Below, one piece after another: positions 52,997-62,035 of a stretch of 64,000 nucleotides of DNA. Both the position numbers and the translations under genes were made by a program. The notes under the pieces were generated by a model. That model was not told where the DNA came from. It did no database searches and worked only from the letters and a program-made list of their open reading frames with translations. Origin of the DNA: Pseudomonadota bacterium (GTDB taxonomy: Bacteria; Desulfobacterota; Desulfobulbia; Desulfobulbales; Desulfocapsaceae); NCBI GenBank assembly GCA_018821985.1, contig JAHJKP010000026.1, positions 1 to 64,000 on the forward strand, given 5' to 3'. Position 1 is the stretch's first letter; each line of letters starts with the position of its first letter.

Positions 52997-53713
52997 CTAA
53001 AGACCTGACGACTGTCCAGCTGCTGCGCCCTTCTTCCTTCCCCAGTGAATCCCGATGGTTCCCAGCATGAAGCGTTGATAGCCGACAGCCTCGAACCCGG
53101 CTTGAGCAAAGAGAGCAGCCAGGGCATCAGCGCTGTAAAACCCCATGGTCGAACCCGTCAGATAGGCGTAAGCGGCCTCATCCTTGGCAATCAATCGACC
53201 CAAAAAGGGGATGCCGAAACGGAAATAGAACCGGACAAAGGGATAGAAAAGGTTTTTCCGCGGCGGTGTGGTATCCAGACAGACCACCCGGCCGCCCGGC
53301 TTCAAGACCCGATGCACCTCTTTGAGCACTGCCAGGGCATCATCGACATTTCTCAGGAGATAGCCAAAGGTCACCGACTCAAAACTACTATCCGCATAGG
53401 GCAGGAAATTAGCATCACAGGCCTGCCAGTCAATGTCGAGCGTAGCAAACCTCTTCCCGGCCTCCTTCAGCATATTCTGGGAAAAATCAGCACCGAGCAC
53501 CCGACATTGAGGATAGGTCCTCCGGGTCAGAGCGGCAATATCGCCGGTGCCGGTGGCCAGATCCAGTGCCCAGCCCGACCCGGGATTCTGCGCCCTCCTG
53601 ACTACAAAACGCCGCCAGCGCTGATCCTGCCCCATGGTCATCACCCGGTTCATCAGGTCATACGACCCGGCAATGGCATCAAACATTCGTTGCACACCAG
53701 GCCCCTTACTCAC
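52997..53713 (-). CDS. ubiE: Demethylmenaquinone methyltransferase UbiE/MenG
   Basis: 238 residues; SAM-dependent C-methylation that completes menaquinone (or ubiquinone) synthesis. Blocks: VQRMFDAIAGSYDLMNRVMTMGQDQRWR, ALDLATGTGDIAAL as motif I, VLGADFSQNMLKEA, and the family signature VTFGYLLRNVDDALAVLKEVHRVLKPGG. In an anaerobic respirer the product is most likely menaquinone, the electron carrier that would serve membrane-bound reductases. It has an 18-residue alanine/glycine-rich tail. It lies 60 bases after the GxxExxY gene. Confidence 0.93.
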   Translation of the reverse strand: MSKGPGVQRMFDAIAGSYDLMNRVMTMGQDQRWRRFVVRRAQNPGSGWALDLATGTGDIAALTRRTYPQCRVLGADFSQNMLKEAGKRFATLDIDWQACDANFLPYADSSFESVTFGYLLRNVDDALAVLKEVHRVLKPGGRVVCLDTTPPRKNLFYPFVRFYFRFGIPFLGRLIAKDEAAYAYLTGSTMGFYSADALAALFAQAGFEAVGYQRFMLGTIGIHWGRKKGAAAGQSSGL

Positions 53714-53747
53714 AATATCACTCTCTTCCTCTAATTTTAATAATCTT

Positions 53748-53768
53748 GAACCACAGATTCACACAGAT
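53748..53768. repeat. Left arm of the inverted repeat flanking the GxxExxY gene
   Basis: GAACCACAGAT plus TCACACAGAT. It matches, in reverse complement with two differences, the sequence at 54136-54156. The repeat has the CCACAGAT..ACACAGAT pattern often found next to GxxExxY genes. Confidence 0.7.
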
Positions 53769-53773
53769 ACTTT

Positions 53774-54130
53774 TCATAAAACCACTCGATCCCAATGCAG
53801 TTTGGCATATTTAAAATTGAGGACCAAACCAACACGCAGGCCAGTAATTTTCAAATAATTCAAAATTTGCCCTTTTTCATGATAAATGATGCAGTCTACT
53901 GTTTTCGTATCTACCACAACCTGATCAAAGACGATTAAATCTGGGATATATTCGCCAACCTTTACAGATTTATACAAGACATTAAAACGAGGCTGTTGCT
54001 TAAAAGGAATACCACGTAAACCAAATTCAACAACTAACGCATTTTCATACGGCTTTTCCAGCAAACCATGACCAAGCGTATTCAAGATTTCCATTGCACA
54101 CCCAAGAATCTGATGAGTTTCTTCCTTCAA
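53774..54130 (-). CDS. GxxExxY protein (PD-(D/E)XK-like fold)
   Basis: 118 residues. The name-giving motif is GLLEKPYENAL (Gly-x-x-Glu-x-x-Tyr) near residues 23-29. The core YIPDLIVFDQVVVDTKTVD has the beta-strand layout of PD-(D/E)XK nucleases, but the catalytic Glu-Lys pair is altered (DTK). It starts with TTG 54130 and an ATG alternative lies at 54094. The gene is bracketed by a 21-base inverted repeat (53748-53768 and 54136-54156), the right arm ending six bases upstream of the start. Such genes are common, are found next to similar repeats in many bacteria, and have no proven function. It interrupts the asnS-ubiE run. Confidence 0.85.
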   Translation of the reverse strand: MKEETHQILGCAMEILNTLGHGLLEKPYENALVVEFGLRGIPFKQQPRFNVLYKSVKVGEYIPDLIVFDQVVVDTKTVDCIIYHEKGQILNYLKITGLRVGLVLNFKYAKLHWDRVVL

Positions 54131-54135
54131 AAGAA

Positions 54136-54156
54136 ATCTGTGTCCATCTGTGGTTC
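54136..54156. repeat. Right arm of the inverted repeat flanking the GxxExxY gene
   Basis: ATCTGTGTCCATCTGTGGTTC, the inverted, slightly diverged partner of 53748-53768. The two arms delimit a 409-base unit containing only the GxxExxY gene. Confidence 0.7.
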
Positions 54157-54165
54157 CTTAGATGT

Positions 54166-55533
54166 TTAACAGGGTGCAAAACCGGGGGTGCGCGGAAAGG
54201 GAATAACCTCCCTGATATTGGCCATGCCGGTGACAAACTGCACCAGCCGCTCAAACCCCAGGCCGAAACCGGAGTGAGGAACCGTACCGTAGCGCCGGAG
54301 ATCAAGATACCATTCATAGCCACTGGGTTCAATTCCCGCCTCCTGCATCCGGGCCAGAAGGACATCATATCGCTCCTCGCGCTGACTGCCGCCAATGATC
54401 TCTCCAATCCCCGGAACCAGGATATCCATGGCCGCCACTGTCCGTCCGTCGTCGCTGACCCGCATATAAAAGGGTTTGATGGCGGCTGGATAATCGGTGA
54501 CAATCAGCGGTCGCTGATAAACCGTCTCCGTCAGATAGCGTTCATGCTCTGACTGCAGGTCAATCCCCCACTGCACCGGATAGGTAAAAGTCTGCCCCGA
54601 CTGCAGGAGTTGCTTCACCGCCTGGGTATAGGTGATATGGGCAAAGTCGTGATCGACCACCTGCTGGAGCTTGGCCAGCAGCCCCTTGGCAATAAAGCGG
54701 TCAAAAAGGGCCAGATCCTCGCCACATTCGGCCAATACCAGACGCAGAAGATATTTCAACATCTCTTCCGCCACCTCTCTATTCCCCTGCAGATCACAAA
54801 AGGCCATCTCCGGTTCCACCATCCAGAACTCGGCCAAATGCCGGCTGGTATTGGAGTTTTCCGCCCTGAAGGTGGGGCCAAAGGTATAGACATTGCCCAG
54901 GGCCTGGGCATAGACCTCTGCCTGCAGCTGGCCGCTCACGGTCAGACCGGCAGGACGGCCGAAAAAGTCGTTGCCGGCTTCCGCACCAGAAGCTGCAGGG
55001 GCAGTGGTCACCTGAAACATCTCGCCTGCACCCTCACAGTCACTGGTGGTGATGATGGGAGTATGCACCTGGATAAAGCCCCGCTCCTGAAAAAAGGTAT
55101 GCACCCCATAGGAGAGCCGGGAACGAACCCTGGCCACTGCCCCCAAGGCATTGGTACGGGGCCGCAGCTGACTGATATTGCGCAGAAACTCAAAGGAATG
55201 ATGCTTCTTCTGCAGGGGATAGGACTCCGAATCGGCCCAGCCCAGAACCTGCACCTCAATGGCCCGCAGCTCCACCGCCTGGCCCTTGGCCGGTGAATCC
55301 TGGAGAATGCCGTTTATAAGCACGCTGCAGCCGGCACTGAGCCTTTTGACCTCATCCCCGTAATTGGCCAGGGTCTGATCGGCAATCACCTGGATATTGG
55401 CAAGACACGAGCCATCATTCACCTCAACAAAAGAAAAGCCGCTGGCATCCCGCCTTGTCCTCACCCAGCCCGCAATCTGCAACTCTTCTCCTGCCTGCGG
55501 GAGAGCAAGGATATTCGCAATACGTTTTTTCAT
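54166..55533 (-). CDS. asnS: Asparaginyl-tRNA synthetase AsnS
   Basis: 455 residues from ATG 55533 (MKKRIANIL); a TTG six codons earlier is possible. Charges tRNA-Asn directly. An N-terminal OB-fold ([22 protein letters not shown]) is followed by the class II core: motif 1 [32 protein letters not shown], motif 2 [25 protein letters not shown], motif 3 [23 protein letters not shown] distinguishes AsnRS from AspRS. Ends RTPGFAPC. It is followed 36 bases later by the GxxExxY gene. Confidence 0.97.
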   Translation of the reverse strand: MKKRIANILALPQAGEELQIAGWVRTRRDASGFSFVEVNDGSCLANIQVIADQTLANYGDEVKRLSAGCSVLINGILQDSPAKGQAVELRAIEVQVLGWADSESYPLQKKHHSFEFLRNISQLRPRTNALGAVARVRSRLSYGVHTFFQERGFIQVHTPIITTSDCEGAGEMFQVTTAPAASGAEAGNDFFGRPAGLTVSGQLQAEVYAQALGNVYTFGPTFRAENSNTSRHLAEFWMVEPEMAFCDLQGNREVAEEMLKYLLRLVLAECGEDLALFDRFIAKGLLAKLQQVVDHDFAHITYTQAVKQLLQSGQTFTYPVQWGIDLQSEHERYLTETVYQRPLIVTDYPAAIKPFYMRVSDDGRTVAAMDILVPGIGEIIGGSQREERYDVLLARMQEAGIEPSGYEWYLDLRRYGTVPHSGFGLGFERLVQFVTGMANIREVIPFPRTPGFAPC

Positions 55534-55598
55534 AAAATCAACTCTTGTCAAATGAGAGAGGGAAGTGCCCAGAAATCAGAAAAATAAACCCATTGTCT

Positions 55599-56534
55599 TC
55601 ATACTCGTGAACGCCACGAGCTGCCAGCTGAACGCTCCGGAGAATAGAGTACCATTTCCCCGTGACCGGGAAGTTCATCCACAGGTTTGCCGGTCAGCCT
55701 GGCAAGATGGGCGCCGACCACCGGACACTTGATGGTCAGAAGAAAGAAGATATCCGCATCGCTCTCGGAAACCGCCTCAGACAAGGTCTCGAAATTCCCC
55801 TGACCTTTGGAAAGAATAAGATTGGCCTGCCGAAAGGCATGCAGAAACTCAGCCGAGCAACTGGCAAGGGGGCTTCCAGGACAAGCCGTCCCATTAGTGA
55901 TAATGCGGGCATAGCGATCAAGACCACAGGCCTGGGCATCAGCAAAAAGGGCGTCATTAATAATAGGCCCTTCCTTGACCACCACCGTCACATCCAGACC
56001 CAGGTCGACAAGACAACGAATAACCAGGAGGTCATAGACGATCTCACCGCAGTTATCGGCCAGGAAGAGAACCCTTGATTTCCTAGGCAATCGGCAGGCC
56101 AGCTCAAACAACTGTCGGCTGGCATCAATGGCCAGAGGAATCGTTCTGGCTTGCGCCAGGGCAGCCCCCACATCAAAACTGCGCATGGCCCCATAGTCAA
56201 TAATATTACCGGCAATGGCCAGATGGAGAGCAGCAATCAAGGGCACCTTACTCTCTGCAACTTCCCGGATGAGCTCAGGAAGGATGGCAAGGGCCTGATC
56301 ATTGGACGCCTTTTTTAGGGCCAGATAGGGATCAGCACAGCCGGTAACCCTGGCAATGGTCGCATACACTGCCACAGAATTCTCAGGCGGGGTCAACGAC
56401 ATCTCCATCTGCGGCAGCAGGGCCGCGACAGCACGGGCCACTTCCAGATGCACCGTCTCATCCGGCGAACTGATCCGCGCCACCCGCAGGGCCTGATCCA
56501 TGAAACAGGCAAGACAATCAACAGAGGTCTTCAT
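55599..56534 (-). CDS. DUF89/ARMT1-like damage-control phosphatase
   Basis: 311 residues of the DUF89 family. It opens MKTSVDCLACFMDQALRVAR with the conserved Cys-x-x-Cys. The metal site has FLADNCGEIVYDLLVI (D-N-x-G-E), then VVVKEGPIINDAL, and a late KGQGNFETLSE with LLTIKCPVVGAHL. DUF89 proteins are metal-dependent phosphatases that dispose of phosphorylated, damaged metabolites such as sugar phosphates; the substrate here is not known. The start overlaps the downstream TtcA-like gene end by four bases (minus strand: the TtcA-like gene precedes it), so both are likely co-translated. Confidence 0.88.
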   Translation of the reverse strand: MKTSVDCLACFMDQALRVARISSPDETVHLEVARAVAALLPQMEMSLTPPENSVAVYATIARVTGCADPYLALKKASNDQALAILPELIREVAESKVPLIAALHLAIAGNIIDYGAMRSFDVGAALAQARTIPLAIDASRQLFELACRLPRKSRVLFLADNCGEIVYDLLVIRCLVDLGLDVTVVVKEGPIINDALFADAQACGLDRYARIITNGTACPGSPLASCSAEFLHAFRQANLILSKGQGNFETLSEAVSESDADIFFLLTIKCPVVGAHLARLTGKPVDELPGHGEMVLYSPERSAGSSWRSRV

Positions 56535-57259
56535 AGCAGGTAGCCTTCCCGGACATTACTCATTGAGGCAAAGATCGAGGACTTCACATCGGGGTCTTGG
56601 TCATAGAGGGTCTGCAACACCATGCGCACATGATCACGCCGCGTGTTCCCAGCCAGAGGACAGAGGTTGTCAACTGGAGCCAGACCAAGGCTCATGGCAA
56701 TCTCCTGCACCTCATGTTTTTCAATATAGGCCAGGGGCCGGATAAGAGCCAGCCTGCCATCAAAAAGGTCCTGTTTCGGCACCATGGTTGAGAGATTACC
56801 ACTATAGAGCATATTCAAAAAAAGTGTTTCAATGAGATCATCCTTGTGATGACCAAAGGCAATCTTGTTACACCCATATTCTTTCGCTAAATCAAAAAGC
56901 TGATGACGACGCTGCCGGGCACAGAGAAAGCAGCTTCGATCCGCCTCATCCAAATCCCTGGCCTGTTCCACCAGTAGGGGGATGCCGAACCGGTCAAGTT
57001 GTTCGCGTATTCCTGCAACCGGATTGGCACCTAAATCTCCAGGTCCCCGAAACCCCATATCAATATGGACGACCCTCAGGGTGTAGCTGATGGGAGCCTT
57101 CTGCAACCACATCTGCAGCAACCAGGCCAGCACCAGACTATCCACCCCACCGGACACGGCCACCAGCACACAATCATCTTGGCTGAGCATGGAATAGGCC
57201 TGCATGGCCTGACCAATGCGCCTGTTTACCTGCCTAGGTAGAATCGTCTCTGATCTCAT
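56531..57259 (-). CDS. TtcA-like tRNA thiolation protein (PP-loop ATPase with cysteine pair)
   Basis: About 242 residues. The PP-loop SGGVDSLVLAW binds ATP, then CFLCARQRRHQLFD gives the Cys-x-x-Cys and NLCPLAGNTRRD a third Cys, the [4Fe-4S]-binding pattern of TtcA, which makes 2-thiocytidine-32 in tRNA. GHHKDDLIETLFLNMLYSG is also typical. ATG 57259 is chosen because the upstream 24 codons of the open frame lie inside the terminator hairpin of the preceding lipoprotein gene. It is somewhat shorter than E. coli TtcA, so a relative with another substrate is possible. Operon with the DUF89 gene. Confidence 0.88.
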   Translation of the reverse strand: MRSETILPRQVNRRIGQAMQAYSMLSQDDCVLVAVSGGVDSLVLAWLLQMWLQKAPISYTLRVVHIDMGFRGPGDLGANPVAGIREQLDRFGIPLLVEQARDLDEADRSCFLCARQRRHQLFDLAKEYGCNKIAFGHHKDDLIETLFLNMLYSGNLSTMVPKQDLFDGRLALIRPLAYIEKHEVQEIAMSLGLAPVDNLCPLAGNTRRDHVRMVLQTLYDQDPDVKSSIFASMSNVREGYLL

Positions 57260-57262
57260 TGC

Positions 57263-57307
57263 AATAAAAAATGCCTGCTGAATTTGCTTCAAGCAAACCA
57301 GCAGGCA
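57263..57307 (-). terminator. Intrinsic terminator of the lipoprotein gene
   Basis: On the minus strand TGCCTGCTG (57307-57299) pairs with CAGCAGGCA (57280-57272), with an inner TTTGCTT/AAGCAAA pairing, and is followed by TTTTTTATT (57271-57263). It sits 34 bases after the lipoprotein stop and just upstream of the TtcA-like start. Confidence 0.88.
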
Positions 57308-57340
57308 ACCATAAAACGGAAATACAATCAACCAGCCTTC

Positions 57341-57988
57341 TTATTTCTGCAGATACGGACAGTCTGCCAGACGTTCCTTTAATCCCTGACGAACCAGCTC
57401 ATCCACTGTAATCCATTTAAAACCCCGGTTTCTAGCCTTACCAAGGGAGAACAGATTGCTGGACAGCGCCTCCTGGGTCTCATCAAAAGATGCCGCCCAG
57501 AGAACCGTACCACTATCCACATGGGTAAGGACCATTTGAAAAGCGGCAGAAGCAGGAGAATTCACCGACAGATCACTTCCATCCCGCTCATGAAAACGGG
57601 TTACCGTGACATCAAGAACCGCGTTGGAATCCAATTTGGCACCAAGGGCCTTCATCTGGGCCAGACGCCCCCCTGCTGCATCAGTGAGCAAGGCGTCCAA
57701 TTGCTTTTCAGTCATAATGTGAACCTTGTCATTTTTCCCCAACTCAGCACTAATCACCCCATCAACAAACCCCGAGACCCTATCAAGGGTTGAACTGCCT
57801 TTACCCAGCGGCCCCAAAGCATTTTTCGTTATCACTGCCGGCATCACCACAATACCTGTGAGGGACTGAAGAGTTACCACTTTGCCTTCTGCCTCATCGC
57901 CTTTTTTCCCTGAACAGGCTGAAAAAAAGAGAGAACAAAAAAGCGCCACAATTAAGATACTGGTTATATTTCTCACAAATGACCTCAT
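57341..57988 (-). CDS. Predicted lipoprotein, unknown function
   Basis: 215 residues from ATG 57988 (MRSFVRN) or six more from ATG 58006. Leader NITSILIVALFCSLFFSAC ends in a lipobox FSAC, so Cys is lipidated. The mature part (VVMPAVITKNALGPLGKGSS, AVLDVTVTRFHERDGSDLSV, GTVLWAASFDETQEALSSNL) has the alternating pattern of CsgG/LPP20-type secretory lipoproteins, but I do not match it to a named family with confidence. It follows hisB by about 30 bases on the same strand and is closed by a strong terminator. Confidence 0.8.
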   Translation of the reverse strand: MRSFVRNITSILIVALFCSLFFSACSGKKGDEAEGKVVTLQSLTGIVVMPAVITKNALGPLGKGSSTLDRVSGFVDGVISAELGKNDKVHIMTEKQLDALLTDAAGGRLAQMKALGAKLDSNAVLDVTVTRFHERDGSDLSVNSPASAAFQMVLTHVDSGTVLWAASFDETQEALSSNLFSLGKARNRGFKWITVDELVRQGLKERLADCPYLQK

Positions 57989-58037
57989 TTTAAATTTACA
58001 GGACATCTCAAATCCCGAACAACCCCAATGACAGATC

Positions 58038-58637
58038 TTACAACATACCTTTTGAAGACAAGGTTCCAGTCACGAAACGATTTACGCCGGTGGCCTGATC
58101 CATTGCCCGAGCCAAGCCCTTGAAAATGGCCTCTAAAATATGGTGACTATTCTCACCATGCAGGAGATCAATATGCAAGGTCACCCCGGCATGTTGAGAA
58201 AATGCCCGCATAAACTCAAGGGCAAGGGCAGTATCAAAGTTCCCCACCTTCTGCTCGGGAAGTGGGGCGACATAGTGCAGAAAAGGTCGATTAGAGACAT
58301 CAACCACAACACGCACCAAGGTCTCATCCATTGGCAGATAGCTAAAGCCATAGCGGTTTATCCCGCTTTTATCTCCCAAGGCCTTGGCAAAGGCTTGCCC
58401 CAGAGAGATTCCTATATCTTCTACTGTATGATGATCATCAATCTCAATATCACCTGTCGCCGTAATTTCAAGATCGAAAAAACCATGGACGGCAAAAAGG
58501 GTCAACATGTGATTGAGGAACGGGACCGAAGTATCTATTTTGGCAATACCCGTGCCGTCAAGCAGCAATGTGAGCTGAATGTCAGTTTCACGGGTAACAC
58601 GCTTCACCCCACCACTGCGCTGTTCAAGTGCTTCCAT
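58038..58637 (-). CDS. hisB: Imidazoleglycerol-phosphate dehydratase HisB
   Basis: 199 residues, the mono-functional form. Dehydrates imidazole-glycerol phosphate in histidine synthesis. The two manganese-binding histidine clusters are present: DIEIDDHHTVEDIGI and HGENSHHILEAIFKGLARA; the substrate loop FLNHMLTLFAVHGFFDLE is also intact. The ATG at 58637 follows AAGGA by six bases. First gene of the minus-strand group that ends at rsmG, with the lipoprotein and terminator interrupting it. Confidence 0.97.
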   Translation of the reverse strand: MEALEQRSGGVKRVTRETDIQLTLLLDGTGIAKIDTSVPFLNHMLTLFAVHGFFDLEITATGDIEIDDHHTVEDIGISLGQAFAKALGDKSGINRYGFSYLPMDETLVRVVVDVSNRPFLHYVAPLPEQKVGNFDTALALEFMRAFSQHAGVTLHIDLLHGENSHHILEAIFKGLARAMDQATGVNRFVTGTLSSKGML

Positions 58638-58849
58638 ACATTATCCTTAAAAAATAAATTCCACTTCAGTGGAAAAAACGAGAACGGCGCATCTTCCGGG
58701 GAACCTTCAAGTCCTTAGTAACCACTGCTTTCAAACTCATGTCTGAACAATTATTTTATTTATATCATATATTCTTTACAGAGGGCCATCTCTTTTTTAT
58801 CTCTTCCTTTTTTTTTAACAAGGCCAATACAAAATATAACTATTTTTTA

Positions 58850-58879
58850 TTGACAAATGAGTCACAGGTTTGTTAAAGT
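58850..58879 (+). promoter_or_regulatory. Putative sigma-70 promoter of tRNA-Gly
   Basis: TTGACA (58850-58855), an 18-base spacer and TAAAGT (58874-58879), in an AT-rich region. Transcription would start near 58886, about 20 bases before the tRNA. Confidence 0.6.
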
Positions 58880-58906
58880 AGCTTCGTTTTACTTTACAGA
58901 TAATGA

Positions 58907-58981
<75 letters not shown>

Positions 58982-58993
58982 TTAAGCGATTCG

Positions 58994-59024
58994 AAAAGGT
59001 TCGACACAGTTCGAACCTTTTTTT
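58994..59024 (+). terminator. Intrinsic terminator after tRNA-Gly
   Basis: AAAAGGTTCGA (58994-59004) pairs with TTCGAACCTTTT (59010-59021) around CACAG, followed by a T-run to 59024. It separates the tRNA from rplM. Confidence 0.85.
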
Positions 59025-59058
59025 ATTCATTGCATTAATCAGCATCTTGAGGAACACC

Positions 59059-59487
59059 ATGAAAACCTATCTGGCTCCGGTCAACGAGATCGAAAAGAAA
59101 TGGTATGTCGTCAATGCCGAAGGCAAGGTTCTTGGCCGCCTGGCATCAGAAATCGCATCCCGGTTGCGTGGAAAACATAAACCAACCTTTTCCACCTTTA
59201 TCGACAACGGCGACTTCATTGTCGTTACCAATGCCGATAAGATTCAACTGACCGGAAAAAAATGGGACGACAAGAAATACTACCGCCACACCGGATACAT
59301 CGGCGGGATTAAAGAACGAAGTGCCAAAAAGTTGATGGAAGTACATCCAACAGATCTCATCATAAAGGCTGTGAAGGGAATGCTTCCAAGAAACAAACTA
59401 GGTGCTCAACAATTGAAGAAACTTAAAGTTTATGTTGGCAACGAGCATCCACATGCAGCTCAGCTGCCTGCTGAATTAAATATTTAA
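59059..59487 (+). CDS. rplM: 50S ribosomal protein L13
   Basis: 142 residues, the standard length. Starts at ATG 59059 (MKTYLAPVNEIEKKWYVVNA) after GAGGAACACC. The conserved LGRLASEIASRLRGKHKPTF, VVTNADKIQLTGKKWDDK, and HPTDLIIKAVKGMLPRNKLGAQQLKKL are present. Binds 23S rRNA early in 50S assembly. An upstream open frame that crosses the tRNA is not coding. Co-transcribed with rpsI 21 bases downstream, the usual pairing. Confidence 0.98.
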   Translation: MKTYLAPVNEIEKKWYVVNAEGKVLGRLASEIASRLRGKHKPTFSTFIDNGDFIVVTNADKIQLTGKKWDDKKYYRHTGYIGGIKERSAKKLMEVHPTDLIIKAVKGMLPRNKLGAQQLKKLKVYVGNEHPHAAQLPAELNI

Positions 59488-59508
59488 CTTTTCGCGGAGA
59501 AAGTAAGC

Positions 59509-59901
59509 ATGGCTCAAAATCGTTTTTATGCCACAGGGAAAAGGAAAACAGCAGTTGCCAGAGTATGGATTACCCCAGGCAGTGGCAAGGTTATTGTGAA
59601 CACCATGAGCGCGGATGATTATTTTGGTGGCACATTCCAGACCTACAAGATCGCAAAACCCTTCCAGGTAACTGATAACGCTGAAGGATATGACGTTATA
59701 GCCACCCTGAAAGGCGGCGGTAAGTCTGCCCAGGTTGAGGCGTTGACCCATGGAATTTCCAGGGCCCTCCTGCATGTTAATCCTGACAACAGATTGCCCC
59801 TGAAAAAATCAGGCCTCTTGACCCGCGATCCTCGTATGAAAGAGCGGAAAAAATATGGTCAGAAAGGCGCACGCGCCAAGTTCCAGTTTTCTAAACGTTA
59901 A
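59509..59901 (+). CDS. rpsI: 30S ribosomal protein S9
   Basis: 130 residues, standard. Opens FYATGKRKTAVARVWI, keeps the GGGKSAQVEALTHGISRALL block, and ends LTRDPRMKERKKYGQKGARAKFQFSKR, whose C-terminal SKR reaches the ribosomal P site. Second gene of the rplM-rpsI operon, closed by the terminator at 59980-60017. Confidence 0.98.
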   Translation: MAQNRFYATGKRKTAVARVWITPGSGKVIVNTMSADDYFGGTFQTYKIAKPFQVTDNAEGYDVIATLKGGGKSAQVEALTHGISRALLHVNPDNRLPLKKSGLLTRDPRMKERKKYGQKGARAKFQFSKR

Positions 59902-59979
59902 TTCCTTTCTTTCTGCCTTGCTTATTCTTTCTTGCTTGAAGCCTGAAGGAAGTTCAACGAAAAAGAAAAAGGGTTTATC

Positions 59980-60017
59980 AAAGGGAATAACAGAAATTCT
60001 GTTATTCCCTTTTTTTA
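59980..60017 (+). terminator. Intrinsic terminator of rplM-rpsI
   Basis: AAAGGGAATAACAG (59980-59993) pairs perfectly with CTGTTATTCCCTTT (59999-60012) around a five-base loop, followed by a T-run. A strong terminator. Confidence 0.94.
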
Positions 60018-60035
60018 TTCTATAAGGTGTCCATC

Positions 60036-61076
60036 ATGTTAAACGTCGCAATCATCGGTGCCTCGGGTTACACAGGTGTTGAACTGGCCAGAATTCTCTG
60101 CAACCACCCAGATGTCAGCCTTACAGCAGCCACTTCACGACAATACGCGGGCCAATCCTTGGCCCAGGTTTTCCCCAACCTTCGTAAAAAAACCAACCTT
60201 ATCTGCGAAAACCTCACCACTGAAGAACTGTGCGCCAGGGCAGATTTCTTTTTCACCGCGGTACCACACAAGACGGCCATGAACATTGTCCCCCATCTCC
60301 TGGCAGCCGGGAAAAAAGTAGTGGATCTTTCAGCAGATTTCAGACTGCGTGATGTTGCCGTTTACGAGGAATGGTATCAGAGACATAGCGCCGCCGACCT
60401 GCTCAAAGAAGCGGTATACGGCCTACCCGAACTGTACCGGGAGCAGATACGCACCAGCAGACTCATCGCCAATCCTGGCTGTTATCCCACCTCAATCATT
60501 CTGGCTCTGGCCCCGCTCTTGAAGGCAGGCGTCATTGATCCACAAACAATTATCGCCGATTCAAAATCAGGGACATCCGGAGCAGGCCGCGCAGCCCAGG
60601 TGGGTTCACTCTTCTGCGAAGTTGCAGATGGCTTCCGCGCCTATAAGGTTGGCGGCACTCATCGTCATACCCCTGAGATTGAACAGGAGATCAATACCTT
60701 CCTGCAAGAACCGGTACGAATTTCATTTACTCCGCACCTGCTACCGATATCCCGTGGAATCTTAAGCACCATCTATGCCCAACTGAAACCAGAAGTTCAA
60801 CAAACCGACATCACCCAATTGTATGAAAAGATGTACTCACAAGAGCCCTTTGTCCGCATCCTGCCAGAAAACACCTTTCCAGCAACTCAGTATGTACGTG
60901 GATCCAACTTCTGTGACATCGGCTTCAAGATCGACACTCGAACCGGTCGAATTATCATCCTGTCTACCATTGACAATATTGTCAAAGGTGCTGCCGGGCA
61001 GGCCGTACAGAACATGAATCTGATGTGCGGCTTTACCGAAACCGCCGGACTTGAGTCTGCGCCATTTTTTCCATAA
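60036..61076 (+). CDS. argC: N-acetyl-gamma-glutamyl-phosphate reductase ArgC
   Basis: 346 residues from ATG 60036 ([21 protein letters not shown]), which follows AAGGTG by six bases; a GTG three codons earlier is the alternative. Reduces N-acetylglutamyl-phosphate with NADPH in arginine synthesis. GASGYTG is the nucleotide loop, the catalytic Cys is in [11 protein letters not shown], and [15 protein letters not shown] carries the substrate/His region. It belongs to the short, type 1 ArgC. truA follows on the same strand. Confidence 0.97.
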   Translation: MLNVAIIGASGYTGVELARILCNHPDVSLTAATSRQYAGQSLAQVFPNLRKKTNLICENLTTEELCARADFFFTAVPHKTAMNIVPHLLAAGKKVVDLSADFRLRDVAVYEEWYQRHSAADLLKEAVYGLPELYREQIRTSRLIANPGCYPTSIILALAPLLKAGVIDPQTIIADSKSGTSGAGRAAQVGSLFCEVADGFRAYKVGGTHRHTPEIEQEINTFLQEPVRISFTPHLLPISRGILSTIYAQLKPEVQQTDITQLYEKMYSQEPFVRILPENTFPATQYVRGSNFCDIGFKIDTRTGRIIILSTIDNIVKGAAGQAVQNMNLMCGFTETAGLESAPFFP

Positions 61077-61140
61077 TAATCCAGACGACGGCCGGGAATG
61101 TCTTTTATTCCCCTCTGTTCAATTGGCATCATACCCTGCC

Positions 61141-61896
61141 ATGCGCAACATAAGACTCACCATCGCCTATGATGGAACCGATTATAGTGGTTGGCAAAGA
61201 CAAAAAAACGGCATCACCATCCAGGGGGAAATTGAACGGTGCCTCCAGATCATAAGCAATAATCCAATCTCTCTGTACGGCGCCGGCAGGACAGATGCGG
61301 GTGTACATGCCAAGGCAATGGTCGCCAATTTCCACACCGAAGCAGCCCTTTCCTGCCCGACCTTCACCAGAGGACTCAATGGCCTGCTCCCCCGCTCCAT
61401 CCGCATCCTGGATAGTTGTGAAGAAAGGCATGACTTTCATGCCCGATTCTCTGCCAAGGCTAAGACATATAGCTACTCCTTGTTTGCCGGGCCAATCCAG
61501 CTCCCCATACAACGCCTCTATTCTGTACATACCCCAGACATCTCACACCCGGAGAGAATCGAACTCTGCCTTGCAAGAATCAGAGGAGCCCACGACTTTG
61601 CAAGTTTTGAGGCATCAGGCTCCCGCGACCTCAAGGCAGCAAGTCGCCGTGGATCAGTTCGCACCATGTTACAAGCAACTTTCACCAAAACCTCTGCAGA
61701 GGAATATCAATTTCAATTCACCGCCGATGGTTTCTTGCGACACATGGTCCGTAATCTGGTGGGCACACTACTGGAGGCAGGAAAAGGCAGGCGCACTGTT
61801 CTGGAATTCGAAGAGACACTCCAGGCCAGAGATAGAAGCACAGCAGGCCCCACCGCACCTGCCCATGGCCTCGTTCTGGAAAAAGTTTTCTACTGA
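61141..61896 (+). CDS. truA: tRNA pseudouridine(38-40) synthase TruA
   Basis: 251 residues. Starts at ATG 61141 (MRNIRLTIAYDGTDYSGWQRQ), where the family usually begins; the longer frame overlaps argC. Converts U38-U40 of the tRNA anticodon arm to pseudouridine. Catalytic Asp lies in GAGRTDAGVHAKA. Other conserved blocks are ARFSAKAKTYSYSLF and QFTADGFLRHMVRNLVGTLLEAGKG. Complete and normal in length. Confidence 0.97.
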   Translation: MRNIRLTIAYDGTDYSGWQRQKNGITIQGEIERCLQIISNNPISLYGAGRTDAGVHAKAMVANFHTEAALSCPTFTRGLNGLLPRSIRILDSCEERHDFHARFSAKAKTYSYSLFAGPIQLPIQRLYSVHTPDISHPERIELCLARIRGAHDFASFEASGSRDLKAASRRGSVRTMLQATFTKTSAEEYQFQFTADGFLRHMVRNLVGTLLEAGKGRRTVLEFEETLQARDRSTAGPTAPAHGLVLEKVFY

Positions 61897-62035
61897 TTGA
61901 TCAATGAACTTTTCCATTTTTTCCTGTTGCCAAAAGGAAATGAAACAGGTACAGGATAAAAAATGAATTTTAAAGATATCCTTAACTGCTTGTACAAACT
62001 TACCCTTCACTATTTTTTTTCAACAGGACCCTAAA

